Below, one piece after another: positions 1 to 9,487 of a DNA stretch of 64,000 nucleotides (position 1 is its first letter; each line of letters opens with the position of its first letter). The stretch is from the NCBI RefSeq assembly GCF_003597395.2, contig NC_133778.1, positions 17,971,529-18,035,528 of the forward strand, read 5' to 3'. The notes below the pieces were generated by a model that saw only the letters and a list, made by a program, of their open reading frames with translations, was not told where the DNA came from and ran no database searches. Both the position numbers and the translations under genes were made by a program. The stretch is from Chelonoidis abingdonii. Taxonomy: Eukaryota; Chordata; Testudines; Testudinidae.

Positions 1-239
1 AAAACATGCTGAGTTTATTGATAGCATAGCACAGTGTTCAGCTTATGTCACTTGAAGTGAAGGCTTTGGATAAACCTTCTAGGAGATCTGGAGATATATT
101 CTCACACAAAATTTGTTTGCAAATATCTACCGCCCATGGCATCTAAGCCATTCCAAACCCAAAATTGTTTTTCATAAGTATTTTTTGACTTCTAAGGATA
201 CATCATGTCTAACAGGGACCTTTCAGCAATGTCCTGATT

Positions 240-470
240 GAGGTGATTTCTGTCAGCAGGGCCGGCTCCAGGCACCACGCCAGGAAGCAGGTGTTGGGGC
301 GGTGAATAGAAGGGGTGCACGTCCGGGTCTTCGGTAGCAATTTGGTGGCAGGTCCCTCAGTCCCTCTCGGAGGAAGGACTGGCCGCCGAATTTGCCACCG
401 AAGAATGAAGTGGGGCGGTAGAGCTGCAGCCAAAGTGCCACCAATCGCAGCTTCGGTGCGGTCGGTGCCG
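240..470. repeat. GC-rich nonautonomous interspersed repeat, unnamed
   Basis: This GC- and CpG-rich block starts near GGGCCGGCTCCAGGCACC and contrasts sharply with its AT-rich flanks. It contains a self-complementary stretch around 355-385 (CCTCTCGGAGG), and the trinucleotide words GCC and CCG recur. I recognise the general look as a repeat frequent in turtle assemblies but cannot name its class. It joins directly to the truncated end of the DIRS-like fragment, so its right boundary is approximate. Open frames crossing it are side effects of low stop-codon density in GC-rich DNA. Confidence 0.55.
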
Positions 471-1070
471 GAACTGCCGGAGTCAGGGCGGCCTCCATAA
501 GGAGCTGCTTTAAACGGGAGTCCCGCTCCTTTTTTGTCCGCGGTTTGAAGGACTTGCAGATGCGGCACTTCTCCGTCAGATGGGATTCCCCCAGGCACTT
601 GAGGCAACGATCGTGGGGGTCTCCCGCTGGCATCGGCCGACGACAGGCCGTGCACTGCTTGAAGCCGGGAGAGCCAGGCATGAGCCCGGGTCCCGGAGCG
701 GGCGAGGAGGAGTATACCTCAGCCCACTAACTATGTACAACTACGTTTAAAACTATACTTATAACTATTAACTATTAACAACTACCAAACAACACTAACT
801 AATTAAGAACTATGTAGAACGGGTGAAACGCTAGGGATGTGGAGGTCAGCAAAGCCGCACTCCACGTTCCAACGGCCGACACGGACGGTAAGAAGGAACT
901 GAGGAGTGGCCGGGTCGGCAGGGGCATATATACGGTGCCGCAATGGCGCCACGCCAGGGGGCGCCTGCCGACCCGCCGGGTGTTGCTAGGGGAAAATTCT
1001 TCCGACGAACGTGCACGCGGCGCGCGCACACCTACTTGGAATGAATATGAGCAAGCACTCGAAGAAGAAC
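470..1070 (-). mobile_element. DIRS-like retrotransposon, 5' terminal fragment
   Basis: Read on the minus strand, the fragment runs from a CpG-rich terminal repeat (about 1070 to 800), through an AT-rich leader full of TTAATAG/TTAGT words (800 to 720), into the start of a gag-like frame at 681. The terminal repeat holds a TATA-like ATATATGCCC on the minus strand near 925-935. DIRS elements use a tyrosine recombinase and inverted terminal repeats. Only one end and the beginning of gag are present, and RT, RNase H and recombinase are all missing. The retained CpGs suggest a fairly young insertion. The family assignment rests on the gag zinc-knuckle pattern and recall of turtle DIRS termini. Confidence 0.65.
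481..681 (-). pseudogene. DIRS-like gag N-terminal fragment with zinc knuckles
   Basis: About 67 residues from the ATG at 681 are gag-like. Visible metal-binding residues are Cys10, Cys13, Cys26, Cys29, His34, Cys39 and Cys42, followed by a basic KPRTKKERD patch and a short helix-like KQLLMEAAL. The C-x2-C, CLG-x2-H, C-x2-C arrangement is the one seen in vertebrate DIRS gag proteins, where it probably binds element RNA. Beyond roughly 481 the frame runs into the neighbouring GC-rich repeat, so the open frame continuing to 253 is a chance fusion. The fragment is 5' only and not expected to be functional. Confidence 0.65.
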
Positions 1071-2326
1071 AAGAGACTATCACAAACAATTTCACTGACT
1101 GTCCCTACTGAAGAGATTTTAGGATCACAAGAAAACCAGAAATATTGATACTATGCTGTTATTTCAGCAATTCTGGAATAAGTCTCAGTCATTTTAAATA
1201 TCCATTTTTTTTGTGAAAAATAAGAGCTGAGAAATAAATAAAATGCAACTAGTGAAATCTTAAAAAGGAATGGGAAAAGCTAAGCATTGGCACCAAATGT
1301 CAAATCATCATAAGAGTCTACACAAAGCAATTTACACTGCCATTCCCTGGGACTTTGACATGAGGTTGAAAAAAAAAAAAAAGAAAAGAAAAACTCAGTT
1401 TAAGGGAAACCTGGTTGCTAGGTCACGAAGTGCAACCTTCTTTTGTTCATTAATTGCCATTCTGGAGACTACCATTATTGCCAAATTAGCGAGTGCTAAA
1501 ATGGATTTAGAGCATTGACTTGCATACAACATAAAGGTGCTTAAAATCACTCAAAACGTGTGCATCAGTAAAAGGCACTGTGGTGTCTGTCTCAGGCGGA
1601 GAGTGAGGAACAAGAGACAAGAGAAGCATAATCACTGCAAAAGAAAGGGCAAAGTGAAAACCTCTTTGATCAGCACAGAAAGAGCTTTTCAGTGAGAAAA
1701 CAGCTCTGATTGCTAGGTTTGGACAGGAAGCCACTACACAGCTCTCAGTAACTTAGAGCATGGTATGCTGCATCAGCTAAACTAAATACAACCCTGGAAC
1801 TGGACTGGGCCATGAAGCAGACCTAGGGTTAGGACTTCTGTCTGGACAAATGTAGGAGGTTATTACAGAGGTGATGCCTTTGACTTCCATGGGGAGCAGC
1901 TGCTGCCTGCATCACTGGCAAATAATTAATAGAGCATCGTTAACAGTAGGTTTGGAGAAGGTCATGTACAGAGTTCCCACCTCCACAAGAAAGAAGTAAT
2001 ATATAAAAACCTAGGTATCATAAATAGAAATAAGCCAGTAATTCAGGCTGGAAGACTATCCTTCACTCATCAATAAAATCCATATCGATTTCCAAATAAG
2101 CAGGAAATTTTACACAGCATTGCACTTACACTGAGGCACTGTGAGAGCGGTTAGAGAAAATGGAGAATTTAAAACTACATTACACTAAATATAACCATTT
2201 GGGGTGAAATTTCTCACATTGTGCGTCTGCCTCATGCTGGATTTTTTTTCCCCCCAAAGTTTCAGCTAAATGGTTTAGCTCTTTTTGAGAACAAGGTTAG
2301 GGAAACATGTTTTTTTTTTTCCCCAG
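1071..2326. other. Unassigned AT-rich DNA
   Basis: No repeat family or exon is recognised. It contains an A-rich tract at about 1369-1386. The open frame at 1270-1518 includes the run of lysines encoded by this tract and is not gene-like. Another minus-strand frame at 1507-1734 lacks recognisable domains. Confidence 0.5.
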
Positions 2327-2856
2327 CGTGGTAGCTATGTTAGTCTGTATCAGCAAAAACAATGAGGAGTCCTTGTGGCACCTTAGAGACTAACAAATTT
2401 ATTTGGGCATAAGCTTTCGAGGGCTAAAACCCACTTCATCAGATGAATGGAGTGAAAAATACGAGGTAAGTATAAATACACAGCACATGAAAAGATGTGA
2501 GTTGCCTTACCAAGGGGGTGTGTGTCAGTGCTAATGAGCCAATTCAATTAAGGTGAAAGTGGGCTAGTCTCAACAGTTGAAAAGAAGGGGTGAATACTAA
2601 TGAGACCAATGTAACCGAAGTGGCTCATTTCAAACAGTTGAGAAGAAGATGAGAGTATTAGCAGGAGGAAATTAGTTTTTATAGTGACTCATCCACTCCC
2701 AGTCTTTATTCAGGCCTAATTTGATGGTGTCCAGTTTGCAAATTAATTCCAATTCTGCAGTTTCTCATTGGAGTCTCTTTTTGAAGTTTTTTTGTTGAAG
2801 AACTACCACCTTTAAGTCTGTTATTGAGTGTCCGGGGAGACTGAAGTGTTCTCAAA
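2327..2856 (-). mobile_element. Penelope-like element, 3' end fragment
   Basis: The left end carries the Penelope terminal sequence (TGTTAGTCTGTATC, then the GAGGAGTCC and GGCACCTTAGAGACTAAC words) that also bounds the element at 43.3-45.2 kb. At about 2660-2856 the minus strand matches the region after the endonuclease of that element: a GAGAACACTTCA start, CTTCAACAAAAAAACTTC, and the GACTGGGAGTGG word. The fragment therefore holds the last part of the ORF plus the 3' terminal repeat. It breaks off at about 2856, a normal 5' truncation for target-primed retrotransposition. The frame is interrupted. No target duplication was identified. Confidence 0.75.
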
Positions 2857-3297
2857 TATTCTCACAGATGTTTAACTGAGATGCTCTAGTGCCTCCATGC
2901 TTTGGAGCAGGGACTTGAAATTTGGCAGGGGAACAGCCTTCCTATCAGAATTGTGTTTTACCACGTTCATGAAAATGTGATCTAATTTGGTCAAGTTACG
3001 AGCCTCTGAAAAATCTTGGTTAGCCCATGCTCAATACAGGCTTGTTAAAGTCTGGCAGCTAAATTCTCTGAAGATTCCAATTGTATTGGGCACATTCTAG
3101 CCTCTCACAGCTCCTACATACTGAGCGGATGGCACATATGCCATCTCCACAGCGTGACTGAGCACACTCCATTTCAAATTTTCAGAGATGAATCAGGCCT
3201 TTTTCTGCAATTGGGCCTCCCGTTACACAGGGCTGTCAGTGCTGGAACTGAGAGCAGAGTGAAAAACCCCTATTGCTAGTGCCTGTTGAATTTCACT
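2857..3297. other. Unassigned DNA between Penelope fragment and gypsy-type LTR
   Basis: No repeat is named with confidence. The sequence between the two elements has a mildly repeat-like texture (TTCAGAGATGAATCAGGCC and similar) but no paired ends or coding signal was found. Confidence 0.4.
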
Positions 3298-3515
3298 GAT
3301 GAGCAGCCCTGGTTCAAGGCAAACTTTTTATTATGAATTGACCTATGTATACAAAGAGGCAAGAAACTTCCCTACTAGTCTATGTAGTTGCAGCCTGAGA
3401 CTGCCTTGTGTGGGTGTTTTTGTTTCTGCCCCCAGCCATGCAGTGTGTCTGAAAAAACAAAGCCTGTATCTGGAGTGTACGGGAAATGTAGCATCTGTAC
3501 ACTTTCTGGAGGATT
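3298..3515 (-). repeat. 3' LTR of the gypsy-type element
   Basis: This aligns by eye to 7276-7495. Shared landmarks in the same order are TGAGCAG at the left edge, TTATGA, AACTCCCTACT versus AACTTCCCTACTAG, TGCAGCCTG, TTTCTGC, and CATCTGTACACT followed by CTGGAGGA at the right. Divergence is substantial, with several small indels, indicating an old insertion. Exact termini are uncertain by a few bases. Confidence 0.7.
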
Positions 3516-3839
3516 TACTTCAAGACACAACTTCCTTTTTTTAGATCCCTTTTTAAAATTTCCTGACGGAAACTAGAACACTATCAAATTATTACAATTA
3601 CAGTAACTCTGACTCAATTGTTCAGGTCACTTAAACACAACCCTAACATGTCTCATTCAATCCCTTAGGGCGTTTCAGCAGTCTTCCCAATCTGCTGCAT
3701 TGCAAACCCTCTTTTGTCAAATCCTCATTTGTAACAGACTGGTCAGTCTCATGGTCAATAACAGGGTCAGTTTATGAATTGCTTTAATCTTAAGTGAAGT
3801 GAGAGCGGACACATAACAATGCCAAGTTGTCAGGTATCT

Positions 3840-4020
3840 TTGAGCAGACACTTAAGATTCCTTGGTAAGATTCTGCCTTCATCTGTGATCACTGAGTATG
3901 AGTGAGGTGACTCTTCCATCACTTTAACTTTGACTGGCCAGTGCCCCTCTTGCCCAATTCTCACTCTTTGTTTTCTTAACTGTGGGAGGTCTTGCTTTTT
4001 TATTGTAAAATTGTGTCTGA
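3840..4020 (-). pseudogene. Integrase C-terminal remnant (gypsy-type)
   Basis: The minus-strand translation of this stretch gives a segment ending in an SYSVITDEG-like word preceded by HWPVKV and VRIG. This resembles the C-terminal end of gypsy-class integrases, where a small barrel domain precedes the stop. It lies downstream of the integrase zinc region, separated from it by the nested MITE at 4066-4256. It was too short and interrupted to be called as a continuous ORF. Confidence 0.55.
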
Positions 4021-4065
4021 TTGTACTTTCCCAGTCCTTTCCTGACTATCAAGAGACTTCTTCGG

Positions 4066-4256
4066 CTATGGCAACACTAGAGAGCTGCTAGTGGAGCCGC
4101 TCTAAGCTAATGGGAGAGACCTCTCCCATTGACATAATCTGTCAACACTGGTGCTTAAATTGGCATAAGTTATATTGCTCAGGGAAGTCGCTAATTCATG
4201 CCCCGAGTGACATAACTTATGTCGACTTATGCTGCAGCATAGCCATAGCCTTGTTC
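4066..4256. mobile_element. Fold-back MITE nested in the gypsy-type element
   Basis: Ends are inverted: GGCTATGGCAACACTAG at the left and a CATAGCCATAGCC end at the right. The interior repeats the word CATAACTTATGTCGAC, also seen inverted as GGCATAAGTTATATTG. Near-matching flanks (CTTCTTC versus CTTGTTC) suggest a 7-8 bp target duplication, consistent with a hAT-like nonautonomous element. It splits the integrase remnant of its host element and so inserted later. Confidence 0.55.
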
Positions 4257-4440
4257 ATCCTTTGTTTTTATCTGGTAATTGAGTATTTATACATCAGTTG
4301 TAGAGGAGTTCTGTACTTCTGACACGTTCCACAGCTGCTTGCCATCACTTTGATGTTACTATTCATCTGCAGCCAGAAAATAAAAAAACTTCTCTAGCTC
4401 TCCTTTTTGATTTGGTCATTCCCAGGTACCCTTCATGTAT

Positions 4441-4653
4441 TCATTCCAATATTTTCCTCCTCAACACTTGGAGAACCACAATGTGCGTTCCCTTCACGAG
4501 CACTCCTGAGATCACTGAAACCTCCTTTTTACAGCAGGGGTATGCAGCTGGGAAGGGTTGATTTTTGACTCCTTTGCTTATTGCTTGTATCACTCCTTGC
4601 AGCATTTCACCTTTAGCTGTTTCTATGCACAATTCATCCCATATACCTGCCAC
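4441..4653 (-). pseudogene. RNase H/integrase N-terminal remnant (gypsy-type)
   Basis: Seventy open residues on the minus strand, ending with a GVLVKGTHIVVLQVLRRKILE-type segment. In gypsy polyproteins a segment of the form 'G-L-hydrophobic-K-G-x-hydrophobic-V-V-P-x-x-L-R' lies immediately before the integrase HHCC zinc domain, and this matches it. The frame is broken on both sides, and a MITE (4750-5150) lies just upstream in element orientation. Confidence 0.6.
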
Positions 4654-4749
4654 TTGTCATGTTCACATGGATGTTTACTGTCCGTTCCAGGCTATTGTCA
4701 GATGGTGCTTGTGCTCTTGGGAGAGTGTCTGCCTTTACTATGTGGCATC

Positions 4750-5150
4750 CACAGGTACCAACTCCAGGGCTAGAACACCCACGGAAAAAAAAACAGCTGG
4801 TGCTTAGCACCCACTGGCACCCAGCTCCTCCCTGCCCCCTCCTCAGCGCCTCCTGCCCACCAGTGGCCCCGCCGATCAACGCCTCTCTCTCCCTGTCCAG
4901 TGCCTCTCACCCACCACGATCAGCTGTTCCATGGCATGCAGGAGGCAATCGCAGAGAGGGGGAGTGGAAATAGGGCATGCTCGGTGAAGGGGGAGGAACT
5001 GGGCAGAAAAGGAAGAGGTAGGGCTGCATCTTGGGGGAAAAGGGTGGATGAGGCAGAGCAGGGGCGATGTTTTAGGGGAAGGGGTGGAGTGCGGGCAGGG
5101 CCTGGGCGGAGGTTGGGCACCCCCAGCGAAAGGAAAAAGCTGGCACCTGT
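4750..5150. mobile_element. hAT-like MITE with GC-rich core, nested in the gypsy-type element
   Basis: The element is flanked by a perfect 8-bp direct repeat, GTGGCATC, at 4742-4749 and 5151-5158. Terminal inverted repeats are imperfect: CACAGGTACCAACT at the left and AGCTGGCACCTGT at the right. The 8-bp duplication points to a hAT-type transposase acting in trans. Its GC-rich core closely resembles the interior of 20286-20727, although the termini differ. Several long open frames over this interval come from its low stop-codon density and are not genes. Confidence 0.75.
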
Positions 5151-5461
5151 GTGGCATCAACTGGCACTCCAGGATTACATCATACTTTTTCTTTTTCAAA
5201 AGCAGTCACTGTATCGTTGGTGGTGCTTCATTCACCAACCCCTTTTTGTGTAGTGCAGTCAGTGGTTTGAGAGAGTTTCTGCTTTGATGCTCCAACTATA
5301 GGGAAAGTCATGAAAGTCATGTTAAGGTTTACTTGAATCTTTGATTGATCGGAAAAGCTACCCTCAGACGTCAATCTCTCTCAAGTATGTAATTTCTCTT
5401 TGAAACTGACATTTGGTCTTATTCAATTGGTTATTAGCTCTTACAATTTACAGTACTCTCC

Positions 5462-6013
5462 TCATTCCTGATGCTCAATCAGAGAGCTGGCCCAAATTAT
5501 TACATCACTGATGCACCCTTTTACTCCTGCCAGACCCTCTAGCAAATGGCTCACTGTACGGTGAAATATTTCTTGAGCCAAACATACGCCAAAAAGCAGT
5601 CTTGGGAAGCAGTATCTGCCAAGGTCTGTTTTGAAAGTGCAGATCTTGGAGCTTTTCGTGTTCAAAAGATGATCTGCCAAAATCCCCTCGATACATCTAA
5701 TTTGCTGAAGAACTTGGCTCCTGCTGTTTCAGACAACAGTTCATGTCTTTGTGGACAACTGGAAGTATTCTCTTTTTATATTTTTGTTCAGCTCCTTGGG
5801 GTATGAACACAGCCCTTTTTTCTCTACAATTATTAAAGAGCGAATCCAACCTGTTGACTCTTCTCTTCTCCAAATGATAGTCTTTGATGTCATGTTTTGC
5901 AACTCCTCTTCTAGCCTCTCTTTTAAGGTTGAGCTTTTCATGTAGCATGCACCACAGGGTCTGCATCTTCTCTTAACCGTATCTTGTATTTTACTGGGAG
6001 ACATCCATTTCAT
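5462..6013 (-). pseudogene. Reverse transcriptase remnant (gypsy-type)
   Basis: At 5462-5680 the minus strand shows TFKTDLGRYCFPRLLFG followed by a LEGLAGV word and SDVIIWASSLIEHQE, a decayed version of the gypsy RT block containing the catalytic aspartates: the usual D-D-I box now reads S-D-V. An overlapping frame (5505-5696) continues the homology, so at least one frameshift is present. Upstream frames to about 6013 carry the N-terminal RT half. Loss of the first catalytic aspartate and the frameshift make it inactive. Confidence 0.7.
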
Positions 6014-6280
6014 GTGAATACAGCTTTACATACAGCAATACTTGAATACCCAGTTCTATGTTATCTTTATGACTCTCTATAGTATACACCCTCTTAACAA
6101 GACAAAGCGTCCCTCGCGTATAGGCACGAGTCTGGTTTCTTGTCTCCATGTATTATCTCAAATTCTTGTTTTATGTTTTCCCTTTCTATTGAAGCATCAG
6201 TCTGTACTCTCCCAACACTGGAATTGTTCCTCCATTGTAGTCTTTCATAGACACTCTAAACTCCCACTTTCCTGTGCTCC

Positions 6281-6556
6281 TTACATCTCAATTTCATTTT
6301 CTGTTATCACCTTTACTTGTGCCCCAGTATCTATCTTGTATCTCACATAAGTGCCATTTGTGCACATTTTAATTACCCAATCTTTTGAGTTTTCAGCCTC
6401 CTCCAGTATTGTGCTTAAGAACAGCTTTTTCTCTTCACTTAAGGAACGACTTTCTGCACCCAATACATGCATTTTCTCTGCACATTTTAGCCCAATGGTT
6501 GGGTTTATTACAGTTTCTACATATTTGCCTGAATCCTGGGCACTTCCTATACACAT
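6281..6556 (-). pseudogene. Retroviral-type aspartic protease remnant
   Basis: A 91-residue minus-strand frame contains YKIDTGAQVKVITE, the hydrophobic-D-T-G-A active-site motif of retropepsin-like proteases, at residues 73-86. The frame stops soon after, before the flap and second helix. It sits between gag and RT, as expected for a gypsy-type polyprotein. Confidence 0.7.
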
Positions 6557-6827
6557 GCTGATTGTCTCATCGCTGGCATTGCTTCCTAGCTTCCATCTTT
6601 GGCCAATTTATTTTTCGTGAACTTTCCCTTGCTGGTTAAGTTCTGATACTCACAGTTATGCGGTGTGTGTCTTTCTCTAGGCTTTGTTGTTGCTGAAGAT
6701 GCTTGGCATACACATATTGCTCTTTCTAGTGTCAGATCCATCTCCCTTAGAAATTGTTCAGAGACTTTCTTATTGTTATACCACAGAACAATGCGGTCTT
6801 TAAAGAGAGTCTTTTAATATTCCATAT

Positions 6828-7139
6828 TCACAGGACTGACTTAGTTTTAAGTCTGACAAACTCCTCTATTGTTTCCCCTTCATTCTGTGGTCTCATCCTG
6901 GACATCTCTTTCATCAGTACATTTTTTCTACGAACAAAATGACCCTTAAACATTTTCATTATTTCTGCAAAGCTCTTCTCTCCTTCCCCACCACCATCTG
7001 TATGGAACACACTGTATACATCTAAGGCTTCTGTGCCTGCCACTGTTAACAGCAGATCAATCTTTTGCTCATCCTCCAGTTTATTTGCCCAAGTGGCTTT
7101 CACATACAGCTCATACTGCTGTTTGAATTGTTTCTAGGA
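6828..7139 (-). pseudogene. Gag (capsid-type) remnant of the gypsy-type element
   Basis: The minus-strand frame includes WANKLEDEQKIDLLLTVAG, a FAEIMKMFKGHF segment and NEGETIEEFVRLK. These match the retrotransposon gag domain pattern (aromatic-helix, 'K-x-x-x-L-L-x-x-x-G', then 'E-x-x-x-x-F-x-x-x-L'). The called ATG at 7103 is internal, since homology begins upstream near 7139. No zinc knuckle was found in the same frame downstream, so the C-terminal nucleocapsid part is lost or shifted. Confidence 0.7.
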
Positions 7140-7275
7140 GTGGATTCTGATTCTCATGGCTGGTGGAGGAGTCACTTGCAGTTGCACAGGCTCTGTAATA
7201 GCCAGTTCAATGTTACCTCTCACTAGGTCTTCCAGCATGCTGTGCCCCATTCCTGGCACCACAGTGTATCCCACT

Positions 7276-7495
7276 GCTGAGCAGCGTGGCATCAAGATAC
7301 ACTCTATTATGAGTAGGACTATAGACAGCCATGAAGTAACAAACTCCCTACTGCTCTGTATTGCTGCAGCCTGCAACTGCTCCAAGTCAGGCTGCCTAGT
7401 TTCTGCACCAGCAGGAAGTGTGCCAAGGCATCAAAGACTGCATGAAAAGTGTAAAAGTGTGACATCTGTACACTCCCTGGAGGACTTACCCTACA
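7276..7495 (-). repeat. 5' LTR of the gypsy-type element
   Basis: This is the partner of 3298-3515, with the same landmark words in the same order. In minus-strand sense it begins near the GGAGTGTACAGATG motif and ends near CTGCTCAGCA, after which a TGGTGCC primer-site-like word follows. LTR divergence could be used to date the insertion. Confidence 0.7.
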
Positions 7496-7539
7496 GCCCA
7501 GTGCCTAGGCATTAATGATGATGATGAGGAAACAGTCTG

Positions 7540-7800
7540 GCTCAAATGCAGAGGGGTAGGCAAGGGGGTCTAGGAGGGGGAAAAAGTAGAGGGTGGGATG
7601 ACAGGCAGGAACTCAGTAGGAAGGTGCGTTAAAAGCAGGAGCAGATGGAGGCTAGGAACAAGAGAAAGGATAGAGGCAGAAGCAGGAGGAAGATAGGGTA
7701 GGAACCTGGGAGGACAGGAACAAGACTAGGGCAAGAGGGGTGTGCAGCAGAGGAGGGGAAAGAGGTAGGAAGAGGTGGGATGGAAGCAGAAGGGGACACA
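7540..7800. repeat. Purine-rich low-complexity tract
   Basis: About 260 bases are dominated by A and G on the plus strand (GGTAGGAAGAGGTGGG-type words) with few pyrimidine runs. There is no clear unit length. The long open frame on the opposite strand follows from this composition. Confidence 0.7.
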
Positions 7801-7814
7801 GGAAGAGGACTCTG

Positions 7815-8060
7815 TAACCCCTTGAGAGCAATCCCTTACAGAATTTGGACTTGAACCCACTATTCTGGAGTCTCTACACTCCCTTACTGTGTAACAAATA
7901 GCTGTGAAGCCAACCGGCAAAGTGTACGTCTCCATCCCCATCCTCATAGAAGGTAACCACCTTCTACTGCTACCAGTTGCTCCATTAGCTCAAGTGATTG
8001 AAGACTGTTTTATGGATATAAAGATTGCAGCGCTACAGATGACCTATGTGGGGGTCAATA
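7815..8060. repeat. Possible tRNA-derived SINE remnant
   Basis: A box-B-like word (GGTTCAAGTCC on the minus strand, 7850-7862) and a box-A-like word (TTAGCTCAAGTGATTGAAG on the plus strand, about 7985-8003) are both present but on opposite strands, so this may be two remnants or coincidence. No 3' tail was identified. Confidence 0.25.
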
Positions 8061-9487
8061 TAATTCCACATAAAGAAATTATGGTTATTTTTTTAAATTT
8101 TCAGTGTTTTTATTTTTTAAATGTAGTCGCTTACATAGAGAGAGAGCATTGTTTTTGTTGGAAAGTCAAGCAAGCACGAGTTAGGAAATGCCAGAATTAA
8201 AGTTAAAGTTACTTGTGCAACCTTAATGTGTCCCAGTCCCAAGCTTTTAACTCTTCTCCCTCATCTGCTCATGTTTCTATATGCCACCTTATTGAGCTCC
8301 TGCCCCTCACTCTACCCCACACCTCTTCTCCATTCCACCACACCCCTCAGACAGTTTGTGTGTACATATTAAGATGCAGTCTTCCGTTACATGATTCCAT
8401 ATTATCCAGTAAAATCTGGGTTGTGAGAAAAGACTCTTAAATCTTCAACAACTGCATGGGAAACACAGTTATTGGCTAAGTATTCAACTTTTTGTACAAG
8501 CATTCTCTATTTTGCCAGCTTGTCCTACTGTGAAAGTCCCTCTGAGGAATTAATTTCAGCAATAACTAGGAACTTCCTGTTTTCTTCCTCTAAGAAGAAC
8601 ACTTAGCCACTTTCATGTAATGTTTTAGGTTTGCTGTTCAAAAGAGGAAAAATAACAGAGCACTATTTACTTATCTAGTAAATTCAGTCAAATGCTTCAT
8701 TAAATAATTTAAATCCCTGCTAATGTCCCTAAAATTAAAGCAAAAGTTCAATAGCTTGTAATCATTTTATCGCCTAATATTATAAAATATTGTGTTACCT
8801 TCAAAAGATGTGCCGAAATACTAAAGATTAACTACACTTCCCACTCACTAGAAATGAAAGTGAAATTTCATCTGTGAGCTCTCCATATTCTGTCATTTTA
8901 AAAGGTATCTTCATTTATTCAAAAGCTTATCAAGGCCCTTCTCTAACAGATTAATAGTTGAACATTTAGTTCCCCTTTTCCTCAGGCTATAATCATTTAG
9001 TCTGAGATTTCATTGGCAACACTGGAACTTCCTGCTCTAGCACTAAAATCTGCCAATGAAAGACTATCTGAATCCAGATTAACATTGATTAAATTTTTCA
9101 TTATTGATGATGGTGCTATCAATTATTAAATTATTCCCTTATTATAACGGGAATATTTAGTGAAGGTGTTTACTTTAAGAGGAGAGTTAGGTCTAACTCT
9201 CAGACAGTTTTACAGTTAACACCTTTTCCATTTCAGTTTCTATTTCCTTCATCTTTCTTCGTGAGGCTGTGACAATCGTGCTAGACAATCTACTTATTAA
9301 GAGATGTAGGAACAGCCATAAGTAGGCAGACCAATGACTCCTCTACTTTACTATCCTTTCACAGACAGTGGCCATTACCAGATGCTTTAAGATGCAAAAA
9401 ACTGCATAATGAACAATTATGGAATAGACTGCTCTTTGTGGAAGTTTTCCCCTCACTCCCTCCCCACCAGCAATTTATGATTGGCTT
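8061..9487. other. Unassigned AT-rich DNA
   Basis: No repeat, exon or paired terminal repeat is recognised. The short open frame at 8213-8440 has no domain. Confidence 0.5.

Larger units (their letters stand above)
3298..7495 (-). mobile_element. Ty3/gypsy-type LTR retrotransposon, decayed, both LTRs present
   Basis: Remnants appear in the expected order on the minus strand: 5' LTR (about 7495-7276), capsid-type gag (about 7140-6828), an aspartic protease with a DTGA motif (about 6320-6331), reverse transcriptase (about 6013-5462), integrase N-terminal zinc region (4653-4441), integrase C-terminal end (about 4010-3840) and 3' LTR (about 3515-3298). Gag, protease, RT, integrase is the Ty3/gypsy order. 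A possible primer-binding site starting TGGTGCC on the minus strand lies at about 7261, just inside the 5' LTR. Every frame carries stops or shifts. Two short DNA elements sit inside it (4066-4256 and 4750-5150) and inflate its length to about 4.2 kb. Confidence 0.8.

Noticed and set aside
839..1111. 90-residue plus-strand frame with Arg-rich sequence
   Set aside because: It is antisense to the DIRS-like terminal repeat. The minus strand carries the element's sense information.
1270..1518. 82-residue frame with poly-lysine
   Set aside because: The lysine run is encoded by an A-rich tract, and the rest has no gene-like features.
4634..5253. Overlapping open frames up to 117 residues
   Set aside because: They are located in the GC-rich core of the nested MITE at 4750-5150.
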